Positions 11,636 to 25,004 of a stretch of DNA of 64,000 bases are shown here, in pieces. The stretch is from positions 54,880,096 through 54,944,095 of the forward strand of contig CANTUZ010000003.1 of assembly GCA_947846985.1 (NCBI GenBank), written 5' to 3'. The notes under the pieces were generated by a model. It was not told where the DNA came from, made no database searches, and saw only the letters and a list, made by a program, of their open reading frames with translations. A program made the translations under genes and the position numbers. The stretch is from Fratercula arctica (Eukaryota; Chordata; Aves; Charadriiformes; Alcidae). Position 1 is the first letter of the stretch, and every line of letters starts with the position of its first letter.

Positions 11636-11760
11636 TGCTACCTGGCCGGGTTAGCAGTCTTTCAGCTCTGTCCTGCACGAACTGCTGTGCAGACCGCTGT
11701 GATCGGACTGGTGTGTCACACCCTGCTTGGCCACCCCCCTTCTCCAGCCCAGGAAGTACC
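11636..11760 (-). promoter_or_regulatory. CR1 5' UTR / internal promoter region
   Basis: GC-rich leader between the inferred 5' end and the ORF1 ATG at 11635. Read on the minus strand it begins near a CTGGGCTGGAGAAGG motif, then a G run and a CACACCAGTCCGATC segment as in CR1 leaders. CR1 elements carry an internal promoter in this region. Activity of this copy is not shown by the sequence. Confidence 0.55.
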
Positions 11761-14394
11761 CTGTATCAATAAACCAAAAAAAGGACAGGGAAATGTTGGT
11801 AACTTTATCAACACAGGATGCAGCTAGTTACTCCTTGTGATGAGTCTGGTGCTCTGCTGAGGAAGAAGTAATCATTTCTGATGCTTAACACATTTAACAT
11901 GGTCACAGCTTCTTACATCACATCTCTCTGCTGCTCATTCCTCCTCCTGTGTTGGCTTAAAGCAACAAAAGTACCTTCTAAAAATCCAAGTTCCTTTTCT
12001 GCACAGGTCAGTTTGTTTCTTAATACTCTGTTAAGGCAAATAGAAAGGATGAACTATTAGGTCTTTTAGTCAGTGAATGCAGCCTGCCCAAGAGGAGTTT
12101 TGAAGACTTAAAGGATGAAAGAGGAAGAGAAATGAGCTTTCCTGAATCATATTTGTCAGTGTGTCAGAAGTTACTGCAATAAACAACTCAGCAGATTGCC
12201 CCATCCATCTTTTTAATCCCTTGAAGGTGTTTCAGCTTAGGAAAGGGGTTGTTGTAAATCAGAAGAAAAGCAAAGCATGAATATGTTTTTGGAATCCTAA
12301 ACCAAAGTCCTCCTGAAGTTTGTTTTTCAGGCTTGGACTATATGTTTGGCAGTTGCTTTCTTTCCTACTCCTAATAAGCACGTCCCATTCAACGCTGAGA
12401 GCACACTGCGCTGGTCAAGGTCGAGCGTGACTTTGTCTTCCCTGGTGTCGTATCAGGTGACAAGAAGAGGGTTATTGCAAACTGTTGGAACCTTGGAAAC
12501 AAGGTTCACTTTCTGTTTCTTTCTTTAGATAGCCCACTTGATGTGATTGGAAAGACTTTGTCACACAATTTTAATGGTATAAACTCAAGTAGAAGCAGTA
12601 AATTTTCATAAGCAAAGTAATTCACTCTTTTTATTGTGCTGGTACTCTTGTTAGAATAAACTAGTGATGCTAGCTGCTCTAACTATCTGTTTAGTACGTA
12701 CAAAGTCGCATTTCAAAGGGTATCCAGTTTACACACTCTCAGAGCAGACGTTGTATAACAAGTTTATAAACCACCTTATGAAAGTTGTGTGTGTTTAATA
12801 CACTAAGTGAATAATCTTCAGTAGATTTTTTTCTAATATCATAAGACACTTCAAAGTATGTTCCTAGTAGTCTTTTTTGAAAAAAGGAAATAAAGTCCGA
12901 ATACATTGGCTAAACTTCTTTTGGCACCAGTAGTACATGTGATAATATATTACATTTAAATGTTGAGTTCAGTGATTTCTTTTTAATATTTTTGTTGCTC
13001 AAGTGGTTCCATGCAGTGACCCTCCAGAGAGCTTCAATTTTTAAGATTCTGTCCAGCGTCTTTCTACCTTGTGTTAGTTCAACTCTGACATCTTCAGTCC
13101 TTATTTTCACAAGAAACAAATTGTAATGCGATTACGTTCCAATATTATGCTCTTTGAACCACTGTGGTTTTTTTCTTGCTTTAAGTGTCAAAGCAAGGCT
13201 AAGGTTTCATGGTACAAGCATTGTCAGCCTAGGTGTACCTGACCTACTCTGAAACGTGTGTGCTACAAAATAGATGAGAGATGTTCAAAACTTTACAGTG
13301 TTTTCTCTGATCCCATTCATGGTGCAGCTGCTCAAGCAGCTGTGCTTAGCACAGCTGTGGTAGTGGGGTGTTGGGGAGGAAGGTGGTGCTGTGCTAGTCA
13401 GTATTGCTGCAAGGCTCTGAAAATCATGGCTTAATAGTACAAGGCACGGTGGTACCACAAACTGCAAAATAAGGTACCATTACTGCTAGAAGATCTGTGA
13501 ATCTCTGCCGTTCACTTGTGAATGGTGATGCCATTCACATCCCAGGTGCCCTTTTTATTTCTTTCTTCACATTTGCTGAAGTAAAAGTAAATCCAGTAAA
13601 TCCCATTTCTTTCACGTGTTGTAGAGTGGAAACAAAAATATCTTCTCCTGTTCCCCTTTGCTTTTAAAATTTTCTTACCAGTAAGCTGAAAAGTCTTCAG
13701 AGACGAGATGTCGTGCAACACATTTTCCTTCACTGACAGGAAGTCAAAGTTCCTGAAAGCTGAGCTGATTTACTGCCTTGTCACAAATAATCTGGGTGCA
13801 AATCATGTATCCCTTGCTTAGGGCTTGCTGCCACTGAAAGTCAGGTGACAATGATTTAAATGACTTTCTACTGCAGAAAATACTTAAAAACAGTCTTGAA
13901 ATAATTTATGAATTATTCCAAATGAGAATCAAAACCTCTTTTTAGATCTTTGTGTATTCAGAGTCCTTGAGAAAATTCTGAGTGACTCCATGTTTTCACT
14001 GCAGAGCTCTTGAAACTTTTTCTTCTGACAGTTCTGATCTTTAGGATACATTGCAAACTAAAGCTTTTCAGAAGGAAGATTGAGCAGAAGAGAGCTGTCC
14101 CCTGAATGGTTTTTGTGCGTTGGGAAGAATTCTAGCATTGACCTTGGTATCATATGTCACTGTATTTCAGAGTTGAATTAATTTGGAAGCTTGTAAATTA
14201 TGCAAAGCTAAACTCAAAACTGAAAGCTGGTATGATCAATACTACATACAAACTATTGAATTATGTCTAACTAATGTTACACTTGTCGTAAAACAGTGGT
14301 GTTTTGCCCAATAAGGAGAGGTGATGCTATTTTGAAGAGAAAAGCTCCCAAATTATGAAGTGTCTTATAATGAGAGTTTACCATCTTCCCTTTG

Positions 14395-14417
14395 AAAAAA
14401 AAAAAAAAAAAAAAAAA
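14395..14417. repeat. Homopolymer A23
   Basis: Twenty-three consecutive A. No retrocopy is visible directly upstream, so it is treated as a simple homopolymer and not as a poly(A) tail. Confidence 0.85.
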
Positions 14418-17400
14418 TCTACAAAGTGCTAGAAATTCACTTGGCATTCCCTCGCTACAAAATGTATTTGTAAATGTACATTCCCAAATCTGTTGTTGAC
14501 ATCCAGAATGATGAGCAGCAATTTACAGGAATAAAAGAACATGTGATTATAAATCATCAGCCATTTAGCTGAATTCTCTGCTTTATTTGACAAGCATATC
14601 AGACAATCTTCACAAACTGACTGAGCTGCAGTTTGAAACTAGCTAGGATTTTTAACTCTTGCTGCTACTGCTGGTAAGCTAGCTGGGTTTCCATGGACAA
14701 TTGGGACTCATTTGGTCTTGTTCTCTAATGCTGTGTTCCAGCTTAGTCTTCTCTCTCTCAGGTGATAGTTTTTATACTGTCTGTCTGACTAAACAAGCAC
14801 AGCTTTCCCAATCTTTTATAATTAATGCTAGGTTTGCCATTCCTATGGCACAGCCTATCTGCATTTTTAGTTTCTGCATCTGTTAACAGTATTCACTTCA
14901 TTCAATATAGGTACATGCACAGAGCTCTGCAAAGTCACTTTTACCTTGCTGGTGTTTATCCTCAGATCAGTCATCTTTTCATTCTCATTTTCCGTACATC
15001 ACTCATTCTGTGATCAACTTACTACTGCCAGGCTCCCAGACTCTTCTCTGATGTTTGCAAGTATGAAGTTCCCAAATTGTAGGTCAGATTTTTGTCATTA
15101 ATCTCCAATGGCAATGGCTGTTTACTAAAAACTTTCTTTCTGTTTCTCTTCATTTCTTCCTAAACATCACAGCAGCTTTTTCCTGTGTGATATCCTAGTT
15201 CCTCTCCATCTTGGCGATACTTTCAAACTTTGGCATCACCAGCATTGTGCCTCAACCTTTCTGCTGAGGTTGTTTAGCAAATAGTAAACAAGAGCCCTCA
15301 GGCTGGTCCTCTCTCCTGTCCCACAGTTCTCCTGTCATGGCTGCCTATGCTCCTTTCTCTCTCTCTTAATCATGGAATCATAATAATTTTCTAGCCTTGC
15401 TAACACATTCCTGTGTGTTGCTGTAGAAGGGTTTTTTTCCTGAAAGCCGCATTGATGAGACAATGTCACATTTTCGTTACCGGATAAAGGCTTGTATCTG
15501 GCATAGCCCGCCTCTGGAAGACAAAGGTTATAGTTCTTACTTATCTCCATTTTTTTTAATTATTCTTTTCTTAAAAAAGTGCGTGAAAACCATTAAGCCT
15601 GTAGTCACTCTGATTTCCCCCACTCCTCTTACATTACTTAAATACAGGGTTTGATACTTTTCAGATACAAGGCACCAAGAGAAAAGGAACTTATTTAAAA
15701 TGCTTATACAAGCTTTATGTTTGGGGTTGTTTTTTCTTCCAGGATTTTGAAATTCCTGATTCACTCTTTGTTAAGAGTAGTGCATTCAGTTCTTATGTGT
15801 TTTGTTTTTTTAATTCCATCTTTAATACCTCACTTTATTAGCTTCTACTTTTTAATTTCTGTGGCTGAAGATGCTTGCAATTTGTTTTCATTTCCTTTGC
15901 AGGCTCTGATGCTCATTCTCTAGTGTAGCAACTCTGTCTATCTTTTCCTTTCTTTTAGAACTTGTGTAATTAATAGTTACATATCATCTCAGAAAGGCTA
16001 CCCTGCAGGATTACAAAACTGTGTATTTGACTGCCTTTCCTCCTAGCGACCAGCAGTTACAACTGTTCTCAGGCCAGATGTCATGTGAGAGACCAAGCAT
16101 TTTAATTAGTACATTTAGAGGAGTCTGAATTCATGGGTGAAGTGATTTCAGTGTGAGGAAAGCAATTTAAAACATAACAATGACATGATAGAAAATAATG
16201 AAGAGATAGCATGGCCTTGCACGGTTGTTTTTAAGTTTGGGGTTTTTTGAAACTTTGCTGGTGGGTGGATGCTGCTCTGTGCCTCGCTGGCAAAGGAATT
16301 AAATGGTTTTCTCACAGGCTATGAGCTGTGAAGTGGCACATGTGTGTGTCGGTCATGTGCTGAATGAAGTGTCACACCAGAACTGAACTGGCTGGGTCAG
16401 AAGCAAGCAGCAGCTGGACATACATACCTTATTTGAGAGAGCCATGCTTTGTTTTCTTCATATGGGTTTTCAGAGTAGAAGTGAAATATAGTGAGACAGT
16501 GTTTGGGTTGGGATTGTATGCCTGGGGGACAGCAATGGGGAGGCAGGAAGGGCGACATGAATGTTCCTGCTGGCTGGCTCCTGAGGAGCTGGTGTCTTGA
16601 GGAGCCCTGTCCTTTCTCCTCTTTCTTTCCCAGTAAAAGACGAGGAGGCAGAGCTGCTGAGTCCATCCTTTGTCACCAGCAGCGCAAGTTCCATGAAAAC
16701 TCCTGGTCTAGTGGCTGAGGCACTGTAATGCGTGTCAGGAGGCATCATCTTGTTACCACCTCCATCCTTGACTAGCTTTATGGCCTTAAGCAAGTAATTT
16801 CAGCCTCCAGGTCTGCATATTTAATCTCATTCTTCCCGATTTGTTTATTCAGTTTATAAACTTTCTTAGGGGCAAGAACTGTCTCACCATAGCAAATGGG
16901 GAGATGCCAAACGCTACAGTAATAGGAATTTTAAGGTAACAGGGGTCTTGTAGAGCCATGGCAGCTGCCGGTACTTAAACATGCATCAGGAATTCATTGA
17001 CAAGCTGACATGGTATTTTAATGCTCTGTTTGCTGACCTCTTCTGCAACATGTTAGAGCTTACCACAACTCCTTCCTCTGTCAATGACATTCATAAATTA
17101 AAAGTATGGAGTGTACAACTGTTAAGGGCTATCCATTATTCTCGGTCTCAGGACAGTTCTCCAGAGGTAAAAATAGATAGGAAGGATCTGTCATTCATAC
17201 AGAAAGTAGAGGCACTGCCCAGTTCCTGATAAATAAAATACCATTCTACTGAGTAGAAACTGATGACATTGCAACTTCTGTCCTGTTTGTTTTTCCTTCC
17301 CTCCTCAAGTTAGCAATCTTAACTAGTTTTAAAACTCCCAACTCATAAGAAGCAAATAAGCAGTTCCTGTTGTTCTTTTGTTACCTACTGGTTGCATTGC

Positions 17401-20400
17401 TTTTATTTATAAGAAGAAAGAACCAGAGGTTACATAAATGCAAACAGTAAAGCATATATGCTAGGAAGTTCTCTTAATTCATCACTTGGCAGAGGAAATA
17501 AAAGCAGGCTCCCTAGCTAACAGCGTTACTTTTGCTTAGGGTTATTTGGCAGAAAATCCATCATCCTCTCTCCATTTGTGAGTATTTCATATTGACGTAC
17601 ACCCTTTAGCAAGGGTCAGCAGGGTAGAGTACACATAAAGAGTTCAAGTCCCATTTCAAAGGCTGAATTTTAATTTTAGTGGATGGTTTATTTTTAATAT
17701 CATTTGAAAATGAAAGCTCTTTATTGGATTTTTTTTGTTTGTTTGTTTTACTGGCTTTTTTGGTACTGAAATCTAATGTTCTTTTTGTGGACTACTTGCA
17801 TAAGAATTAGGTTTGTTCAGACATTTCCATCATGTTGGAGAAACCATTTTTTGCTTTTTATTTTCTGAGTCATTGTTCTGAATCTGCAGGCAGGAGTGCT
17901 TTGTTTTCTGAAAGCTTTTATAATTAAAATTGTTAATAATGTACAAATATGAAGGGGGTAATTTATGTGTGTATGTTTCTGTGTGTATTTACTTTGTGAA
18001 CTGGGCCTACTTCAAGGCTCCAGAGAAGTCAATACAAATGTGAAATGTGGTAAAGACGTAAATACATGTATTTCCATTTTTGATTATGGAAATTGCAGTT
18101 GGCAGAGCTTTAATATAATCTAGTAGAAGTTTGTATTTAGCAGAGTTTATTTTCTGTTTTCTACTGGTATTCCACAAGCACACACATACTGAGAGTTCAG
18201 TTAATAGGCATTTCAGGGAGAATTGTTCAAAGCTACGTTGTGTTCTTTGGGATCAGAATTCCGAAACGGTTTTTTTCTCGTCCTGTGCTACCCTGTCTAC
18301 TAGCCCAATTTGAAATAATATCATGGTTTGGGGAAAAGGTTAAGGTATGTCTTTAGATATTCTTGGAAGAAAAATACACATGCAGAGGGTTCCTAAGATT
18401 TTTATTTGCAGGTGTTTTGTTTTGCCTCATAAATTTTTTTAAGTACTCTGATAAGACAATATAAAAGAAACATACGGTGATTTCTCAAAATGTATGCTGA
18501 CATCAAATTTTTGGGTTTTTTGCATTTTCAAACAACAAACCATATGCGTTGTTTTATGCTGGGAACTTCTGAATTGTTTTAACAGAGAATAGTTACTTCT
18601 CTTTGAAAACAGAAATTAGGTTCACTTACATATCTAATCTTATGACCAGTGGGATTAGCTTTAAAGAAAAACATCAAGAATTCATGACTAGGGTTATAAA
18701 TATGTTTCTAAACCATTTCTAAACATGTTAATTAGATTGCAAATAATACTAGGTTATGTATGGCCAGTATGATTTATTAATGGGAAGAGTGTTGCTCTGG
18801 TAAATAGCCAAAGTGCCTTAGCAGGTCAGATGTCGACAGCATTTGAAAGTGTTTGGAGACTGTTCTCTGATTATATAAAATAATATATTAAAAGAAAAGA
18901 TTAATATCATAAATAGTATATATCAGGGTCAGTTTGCTGCTCCAACCTTGCCATTTTATTTTTGCAGTTTTATATAACTGCTGTGTAATTAATTTGATTT
19001 GATTGAGAAAACAGATTAGATTCGAATACAGTAAGAGAAAATGTGGGTTGCAACTGTTTTTAAATTTTAGGTGGCCTATCTGTCTTTAGTGGGTCTTTTT
19101 GTCAGTCCCTTTATCCTTGATGTGCCACGCTGGCAGCTTTATTGAAGGTGACAATCTCAAGCTCTTCGACTTTGCTTCCTGCAGTAATAAGGGACGTGCT
19201 TGTAAGGTGTCTTCAACTTAGCCCCAGCTGCAAGCTCTGAGAGGGAATGAAGCTTCAGGGACAGAGCAGCTGCTTTACATGCATGAGGAGACGCTGCATC
19301 TATCTGCTGCCTCCATGTACCGCATCTCAAACAGGGCTCCCAAGAGGCTGAGTAACAGCTTCATAAATCACGGGCTGCAGGTTCAGCTTTTCCTGCAGCC
19401 AATTAGGAATTCAGTGTGTGGTTTGGGGTCTTCCGCTGCACGAGGAGTGGGAAAGCACAAAAATGCGGGGGAGGGACAAGGACGAAAGAGTGGCTGAGAT
19501 GACAAGATGATGGGCAATTATGAAGAGGAACTGACAAAAAAATTTAATAATTTATAATCTGTCGTAAAGGGGGATCCACTAATAATGCAGAAATATTTCA
19601 GAAATGGTAATGGGTAGTTTGCAATGACAATTCTGTTGCCTTAATTACATGAATTGTGGTTAGGTGGATAAATTTGCAATAGGCATTAAAGAATTGGCTT
19701 AGCCATGAGCAGTTGAAAGGATTTGGCTTGTAAACTAGCAGAATTATGGTTTGGTTTTGGTTGTGTTCTTAATTGGGAAATCCATGTAGGAAAATCCTTC
19801 TCCATGTGGGATTTGTTGGTGTGTGACCTTAGTACCTTCCCTCTCCTCAGTTTGTAATTCTTTCTGTAAGATAGATTACACATATGCACACACATATGGT
19901 TCAGCAGACACAGTTATTTTCCACAGCAATTTTAACCAGCTGAGTGCTTTTTCCTCCTCCAAAAATTATAGGGAAAACAGTAAATACATAATAATGTTTG
20001 ACACAAGCCATCAATCTTACACTTTGAGCAGAGGTTCAAATACTGCCTTTGTAGAGTTATTTTAGAAATATAGCTGATTACAACCAAGCTAATGTCTATC
20101 TGCAAAAGGTTTTGGAGGACTTACATCTGAAAAGCTTCCATGATTTCCAGGGTTGCTCCTGCTGTATTTCTCCATGCACGTGGCTGTTGCATAAAGTCTG
20201 TGCAGCACAGTGGGCTTTGAGTGCCTGCTTCTTCTACCCTCGTCTTTTGATGTGTGTTCTAACCACTAGGCATTTTTTCCCATCTCCCAAAGTACTACTG
20301 ATAGTATCTGCTGCTTTCTCCATGGTAAGTCATTCTGTGTATTGGTATCTTAAATTCTGTGTGTGTTTAAAACATGTCTCGCGCTCTTTGTAGAATTTCC

Positions 20401-23400
20401 ACCAGCACAGAGCTCACCAGCTAAGCTCTCGGGATGTTCTTGTAGAGTAATTTACAGCCTTTGCATCAGATGTTTCACTGGGCCATTTTTTCATCAAGAC
20501 AAACTGCTAGGCAGTGCAATACTCTTCTTCCTGGGGATACATAACAGGAGATGCCTTTTTCCATGAATTTCTAAAACATGGCTCAGTAGTTTTGACAAGA
20601 ATAGTGGTGTTGGCGTCCTCTCCCAGGCCAATCATGAAGGCAAGGCGTTCTGTCTTCTAGCAAAGTCTAAATGGAATGAAATAAACCCAGAACCTGCTCC
20701 TCCTCCTAGAAGGAGGATTCACTACACGTGTACACTGAAAAGTCAGTGCCTAAATCATGGGCAAAATCATCATCATAATAAAGAAGCACTCCTCAGGATT
20801 TTTGAAAGCCAGAGTGGGGAATACTTTCAAAATGTGTGCCTTGGTAAAGGGTCTGGGGGAGTTTTAACAAGGCGGCAGCCCAAGGCAAATAGTTGCATGC
20901 ATTATGGAGTAGGCTTACACTGCAGTGATTGATGACTCGGTGCCTGGCATGCCGCGGGTGATTGCATCAAGTGACAGGAGCATTGATCATCCTGGTTCAG
21001 CGGCGGCTCTTTGTTGTGTGGCAGCTGCTGTCGCCTCAGCAGATACCGCTCTCCCACCATCCATGCACAGGCGCTTTTGTTTTGTGATGAGAGCAAGGAG
21101 GAGCGCATGTGGCTGGCAAGGTGATTGCCTGGCCTGGCCGCCTCTCACAGACGTGCTCATCTGTGAAGGTATGCGGGAGTGCATGAACACCCACCGCCCA
21201 GTGTGCACTGGTAGTTGGTTAAATGGATTTTGTCTCTGAGTTATGATAGTCTCTGAGGGTATCTTGTATGGCTGCAAAAAATGATGTATTCGTCATTCAC
21301 TACGTGCATCATCACTCGTTGCGTGATTTTTCTGGTGCTCTTTAGAAAGTATGTCATCCTCCAGGGCGTACGCTGAAGTGGTGTTCTGTCTCAAGAATAA
21401 GATCCTTTCCATCTTGTCTTTTCTTTTTCATGAATCAGTGCAATATTGGCGCTAAGGCAGGTGTTACTTAATGGCTGTTTGATGAAATGGGTAGAACTTT
21501 TCCAGGGAGGTAGATCTTCAGGCTCCTTGCCTGCCTCTTGAAGTCAGCGTTTTCCAGGTGCTTGTAAGATGACTTCTCAAAGCATGTTCAAAGTCCATTT
21601 CCCGTAGCTCTTCCAAGGGGAGTAGGAGGAGCCAAAACCCGAGACCTCCACAGAGAGCAGCTTCAGTTTGATGGAAGGTCTGTTTGTGGTAGAAGCTTCA
21701 ACCAACTGGAACTTTTAAAAGAGAAAGTAAATGAAAGTCTGGTAGCGAGATACCCAGAGAGAAACATGGTTTAGGTGTGATGAAATTTATTTTAAGCATT
21801 TAGCGTAACACTATGGGTACCATAAGTTAATATACTCCTTGCAGTTGGAGAATTGTAGAACAGCCTTAAATGAAGATCCATCAGTGCTGCTGTTAATAAT
21901 TCCTTCCACCCAACTCCAAATAAAAAAGTGGTGATGTTTTAATCTTGTAATTACCAGAAGGCTAATAATTCTTTGCCAAAGGCCATGATGATCTCTTAAG
22001 TATGAGATAACGTAATTGCCTCATTCCTGTGCCATTAATTGTGCTCTATTTTAAAAATGTGGTCATCTGTCTTATGAGCAAATGATACTCTGTTACCTCA
22101 AAGGAAACGTGCTATGAATGGTAAAAGGATGCAACCTAAAATTCACAGTTCTTTTGTTTGATTTTTTCTCGTTCGTATTGTATCAGAAGGAGTTTAGAAA
22201 AGGGGAAACTCTATATTTGGTTAGTGTGTTCAGCTATGCATTAAAATTCATGTCAGGGGCCAACACTTAGCCTATGAGTTATGGGTCTTTATATGAGTAT
22301 AGGACACAGGAGTTAAGAAGTGGCTGTAAAACCCAGCAGGCTTAGCAGAGGGATTCAGAGAAACATGTAGCCCGTGAAGCCACATACAGCTCACTTTATT
22401 TCTATTAGAATGAATTGTTTGTGGTTTGTAAGACGTCTTCAGGGTTTTAATCTCTAGTAATAAATCTAAATAATGAGCTCATTACTAGTGAGCTGTGAGA
22501 AGATGTCAAATTTTACATTTAAAATATCAGAGTATGGTTTGACAAGGTGGCTAGGGATAAATTAACAGTTTGCCACTGTTGAAATGTGAAATGTTCCTTC
22601 CCATGCTTCTGCTTGTCTGCTTTTGCTGCTTGTTTGAACATGTTCAGACGCTTGTCTGGTCTCACTTCAGATGATTCAAATCTAACCCAGTGGAAATTTA
22701 TTTTTTTTCCCCCCGTGTTTTTCTCTTTGTTTGTTTTCTGGTTAGCAAATTCCAATAGTTTACCTTCCAATTAGATGAGTGCCAAAACCTGCTGGAAGTC
22801 TGGTCAGCAGGGAGGGAGGAAGAAAGGTGGAAGAATTAAGAAGGAACAGGAACTGCTCTTTCAGCAAGGCAGGGTGCTCGTTTGGTTCAGCCACAGTGTG
22901 AAACCATGCCCTAAATTGGTGTTTTGTAGGCAGGAATTACTGCAGTTGTGCTCCTGTGTTATTTTCAAGAGGGGGAGGCAAGCAGAGCCGTGGAGATGTG
23001 CAGAGCGTGCTTTCTGGCACACAGTGCCACTCCTGTCAGCTCCTGGAGTTTTCAGTTTGGTTCCTCCCCTGAATTTCAAATCCAACATAGGCAGTACACA
23101 TATGTAAGCAGGCCTGTAAAAACCCCCGAAAGAGGAACTGCATCCTTAATTGTGAGAGAATCAAGATTTAAGAGTTATCTTCAGCTGTCCAGTTTGTGGT
23201 AAATAAAGTGAATTTTCTGCATGTTTTTTTTGTGTCTGGGAATAATCTGTATGAGCCATTGTGCCTATTCGTTTGTTTAATGTATTGGATGCTCTTGGAA
23301 AGTTAACAGCAATTGGTATTTAAAGTGAATAACTGTGAGAGGTCATGCTGTAACCTTTAGTTTCGCGTTTAAAGCTGCTCTGCATTTCAGTGGTAAAATT

Positions 23401-24317
23401 CATCTCTTAGGCAAACAGAAATGTTTCTGAGCAAAAGGTTGAAATATCTTGTTATGGGGTCCCAAGGGAATCAGCACATAGATGAGGTGTATTCCTGAGA
23501 GCCGAGCGGCAGTGACAGTCAGCTGAGGCCTGAGACTCTTGGCCACAGGAGACAAGTCGCCCTTGGAGGAAGGCAGCGTGAATTGAACTGCTGCTGTCAT
23601 GGGGTGTGATGGCAGGGGACTTGAATGTAAAGCTTTTTATCAGCTGACGTAATTTGTTTGTGTGGGGAAGTTGAAAATTTTCAGGAGACTTTTTTTTTTT
23701 TTGCCTCCAAAGAAATTTATATTAAGAGAGGTCTCAAGTGCTAGAGTATTGGGGCTTGGAGGGTTTGCTGGTGGAACCAGAAGCCAGGGGTTTATAGCGT
23801 GTCTCTCTGGGGGTGCTCGTGCAGGTGGGCTGCTCTCTGGCTGCGTTTGGAGAGACTTCCACGCAGAGAGTCTCGAGTGAATAGTAATCTACTATTGACC
23901 ATAACTTTATATAATCTGCTTTCTGAGAATAAAGTTTTCTTTTGGTCAGGACTTCTTGTGGAAGAATACTCATTAATAGCTGTTAGAAGTGTGATCCTTT
24001 TGGCTTAAGAAGCCAGGACTCCCATATCAGCTGGTTCAGTCAAAAGCATGGATTGGTGGTCAACAGTCAGAAACCTCCAGTGCCCGTACCTCTGCAGAGC
24101 ACATACTGCCCTGGCGTCTTTCTTTAGCAAAGGGTGAAAAGTACCTGTTACCTCCAATGAGGAGGTAAAAACTTTGACAGCCGATGCTAGCTATTTTCTT
24201 CATGGCATGAAAAATGGTCAGCCTCTGTAGATGCGTGTGTAGTTTTCTGCTGGACTTTGTGTCCACTGGTGGTAGCAGCGAGTGCCTGTGTTGCATGCCA
24301 TCTGAGAGTGCGTCAGA

Positions 24318-24414
24318 AAAAAAAAAAAAAACCCAAAACAAAAAAAAAAGAACAGGAAAACTCCCTCTGTTAGGAGGGAGGAAAAAAAAAAGAAAGAAAA
24401 AGAAAAAAAAAAAG
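24318..24414. repeat. A-rich tract with an embedded hairpin
   Basis: Nearly 100 bases of A runs broken by CCC, C, G and GAAAG units. In its middle, 24361-24367 (CTCCCTC) and 24374-24380 (GAGGGAG) form a perfect 7-bp inverted repeat around a 6-base loop. Confidence 0.75.
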
Positions 24415-24987
24415 TATCTGTTACATTCCAAAATCAGTCATAATAATGGAAGTTCACATCAGATAAATTGCTAGAGTCAGAATGGACAAACATCTGGTTT
24501 ATTCATCCCTAGCTATACTAACAAAAAAATATGATATCCTGTTAGATAAATCACTGATCATCCCAGTTTATCTTGGCTGTTTTGCACCTTGGTATTTTTC
24601 ACTTAAAGAAGAACGTATCAGTACTTTACAGCTAGCATGCCTCCAGCTCCAGGTTCACAGTTCATGTGCTTCTGTGACTTTGAACTCTTTTCCTGAGTTT
24701 ACCAGCAGACAGCTGCACCAGAACAGATATGTTTACATGTGGGGAGTAAATGGCAGCTTGCAGCTCAGAGTTTCCATTTCCTTTTACATTGTTCAGGAAT
24801 CCAGGCTCACAATTTGTGTCCTAAAGCTTCGCCTCATGTGTATGCATCTGACTTGGCCCTTTAGAGTACAAATGTTTTATTTTGACATTGATTTGTTGAT
24901 AGAAAGGGCTGAGCAGGGAGAAGCTACTTTCACTAGAAATTACCCTCAGTTTACATGAAGTTCAATTGTGGGTGAAATAATCTTTCT

Positions 24988-25004
24988 AAAAAAAAAAAAA
25001 AAAA
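24988..25004. repeat. Homopolymer A17
   Basis: Seventeen consecutive A in intron sequence with no associated element recognised. Confidence 0.8.

Larger units (their letters stand above)
7740..11760 (-). mobile_element. CR1 non-LTR retrotransposon, nearly full length, 3'-truncated
   Basis: A LINE of the CR1 clade lies antisense to MTHFD1L. In element orientation it has a short 5' UTR (about 11760-11636), ORF1 (11635-10511), and ORF2 (10514 to the element end at about 7740). Neither frame carries an internal stop over about 3.9 kb, which suggests a recent insertion. The 5' end is unusually complete, since most avian CR1 copies are 5'-truncated. The 3' end is missing. Similarity stops inside ORF2 after the GNGHKLEH motif, so the final several dozen residues, the 3' UTR and the terminal ATTCTATG-type octamers are absent. 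The 5' boundary is judged from the end of the G-rich leader and is good to about 20 bases. I could not identify target-site duplications. Confidence 0.93.

Noticed and set aside
14395..14417. A23 as the poly(A) tail of a processed retrocopy
   Set aside because: No gene-like sequence or target duplication could be seen upstream.
24482..24958. 158-codon + strand open frame
   Set aside because: No recognisable domain, no splice or promoter context, AT-rich codon make-up like the intron; most likely chance.
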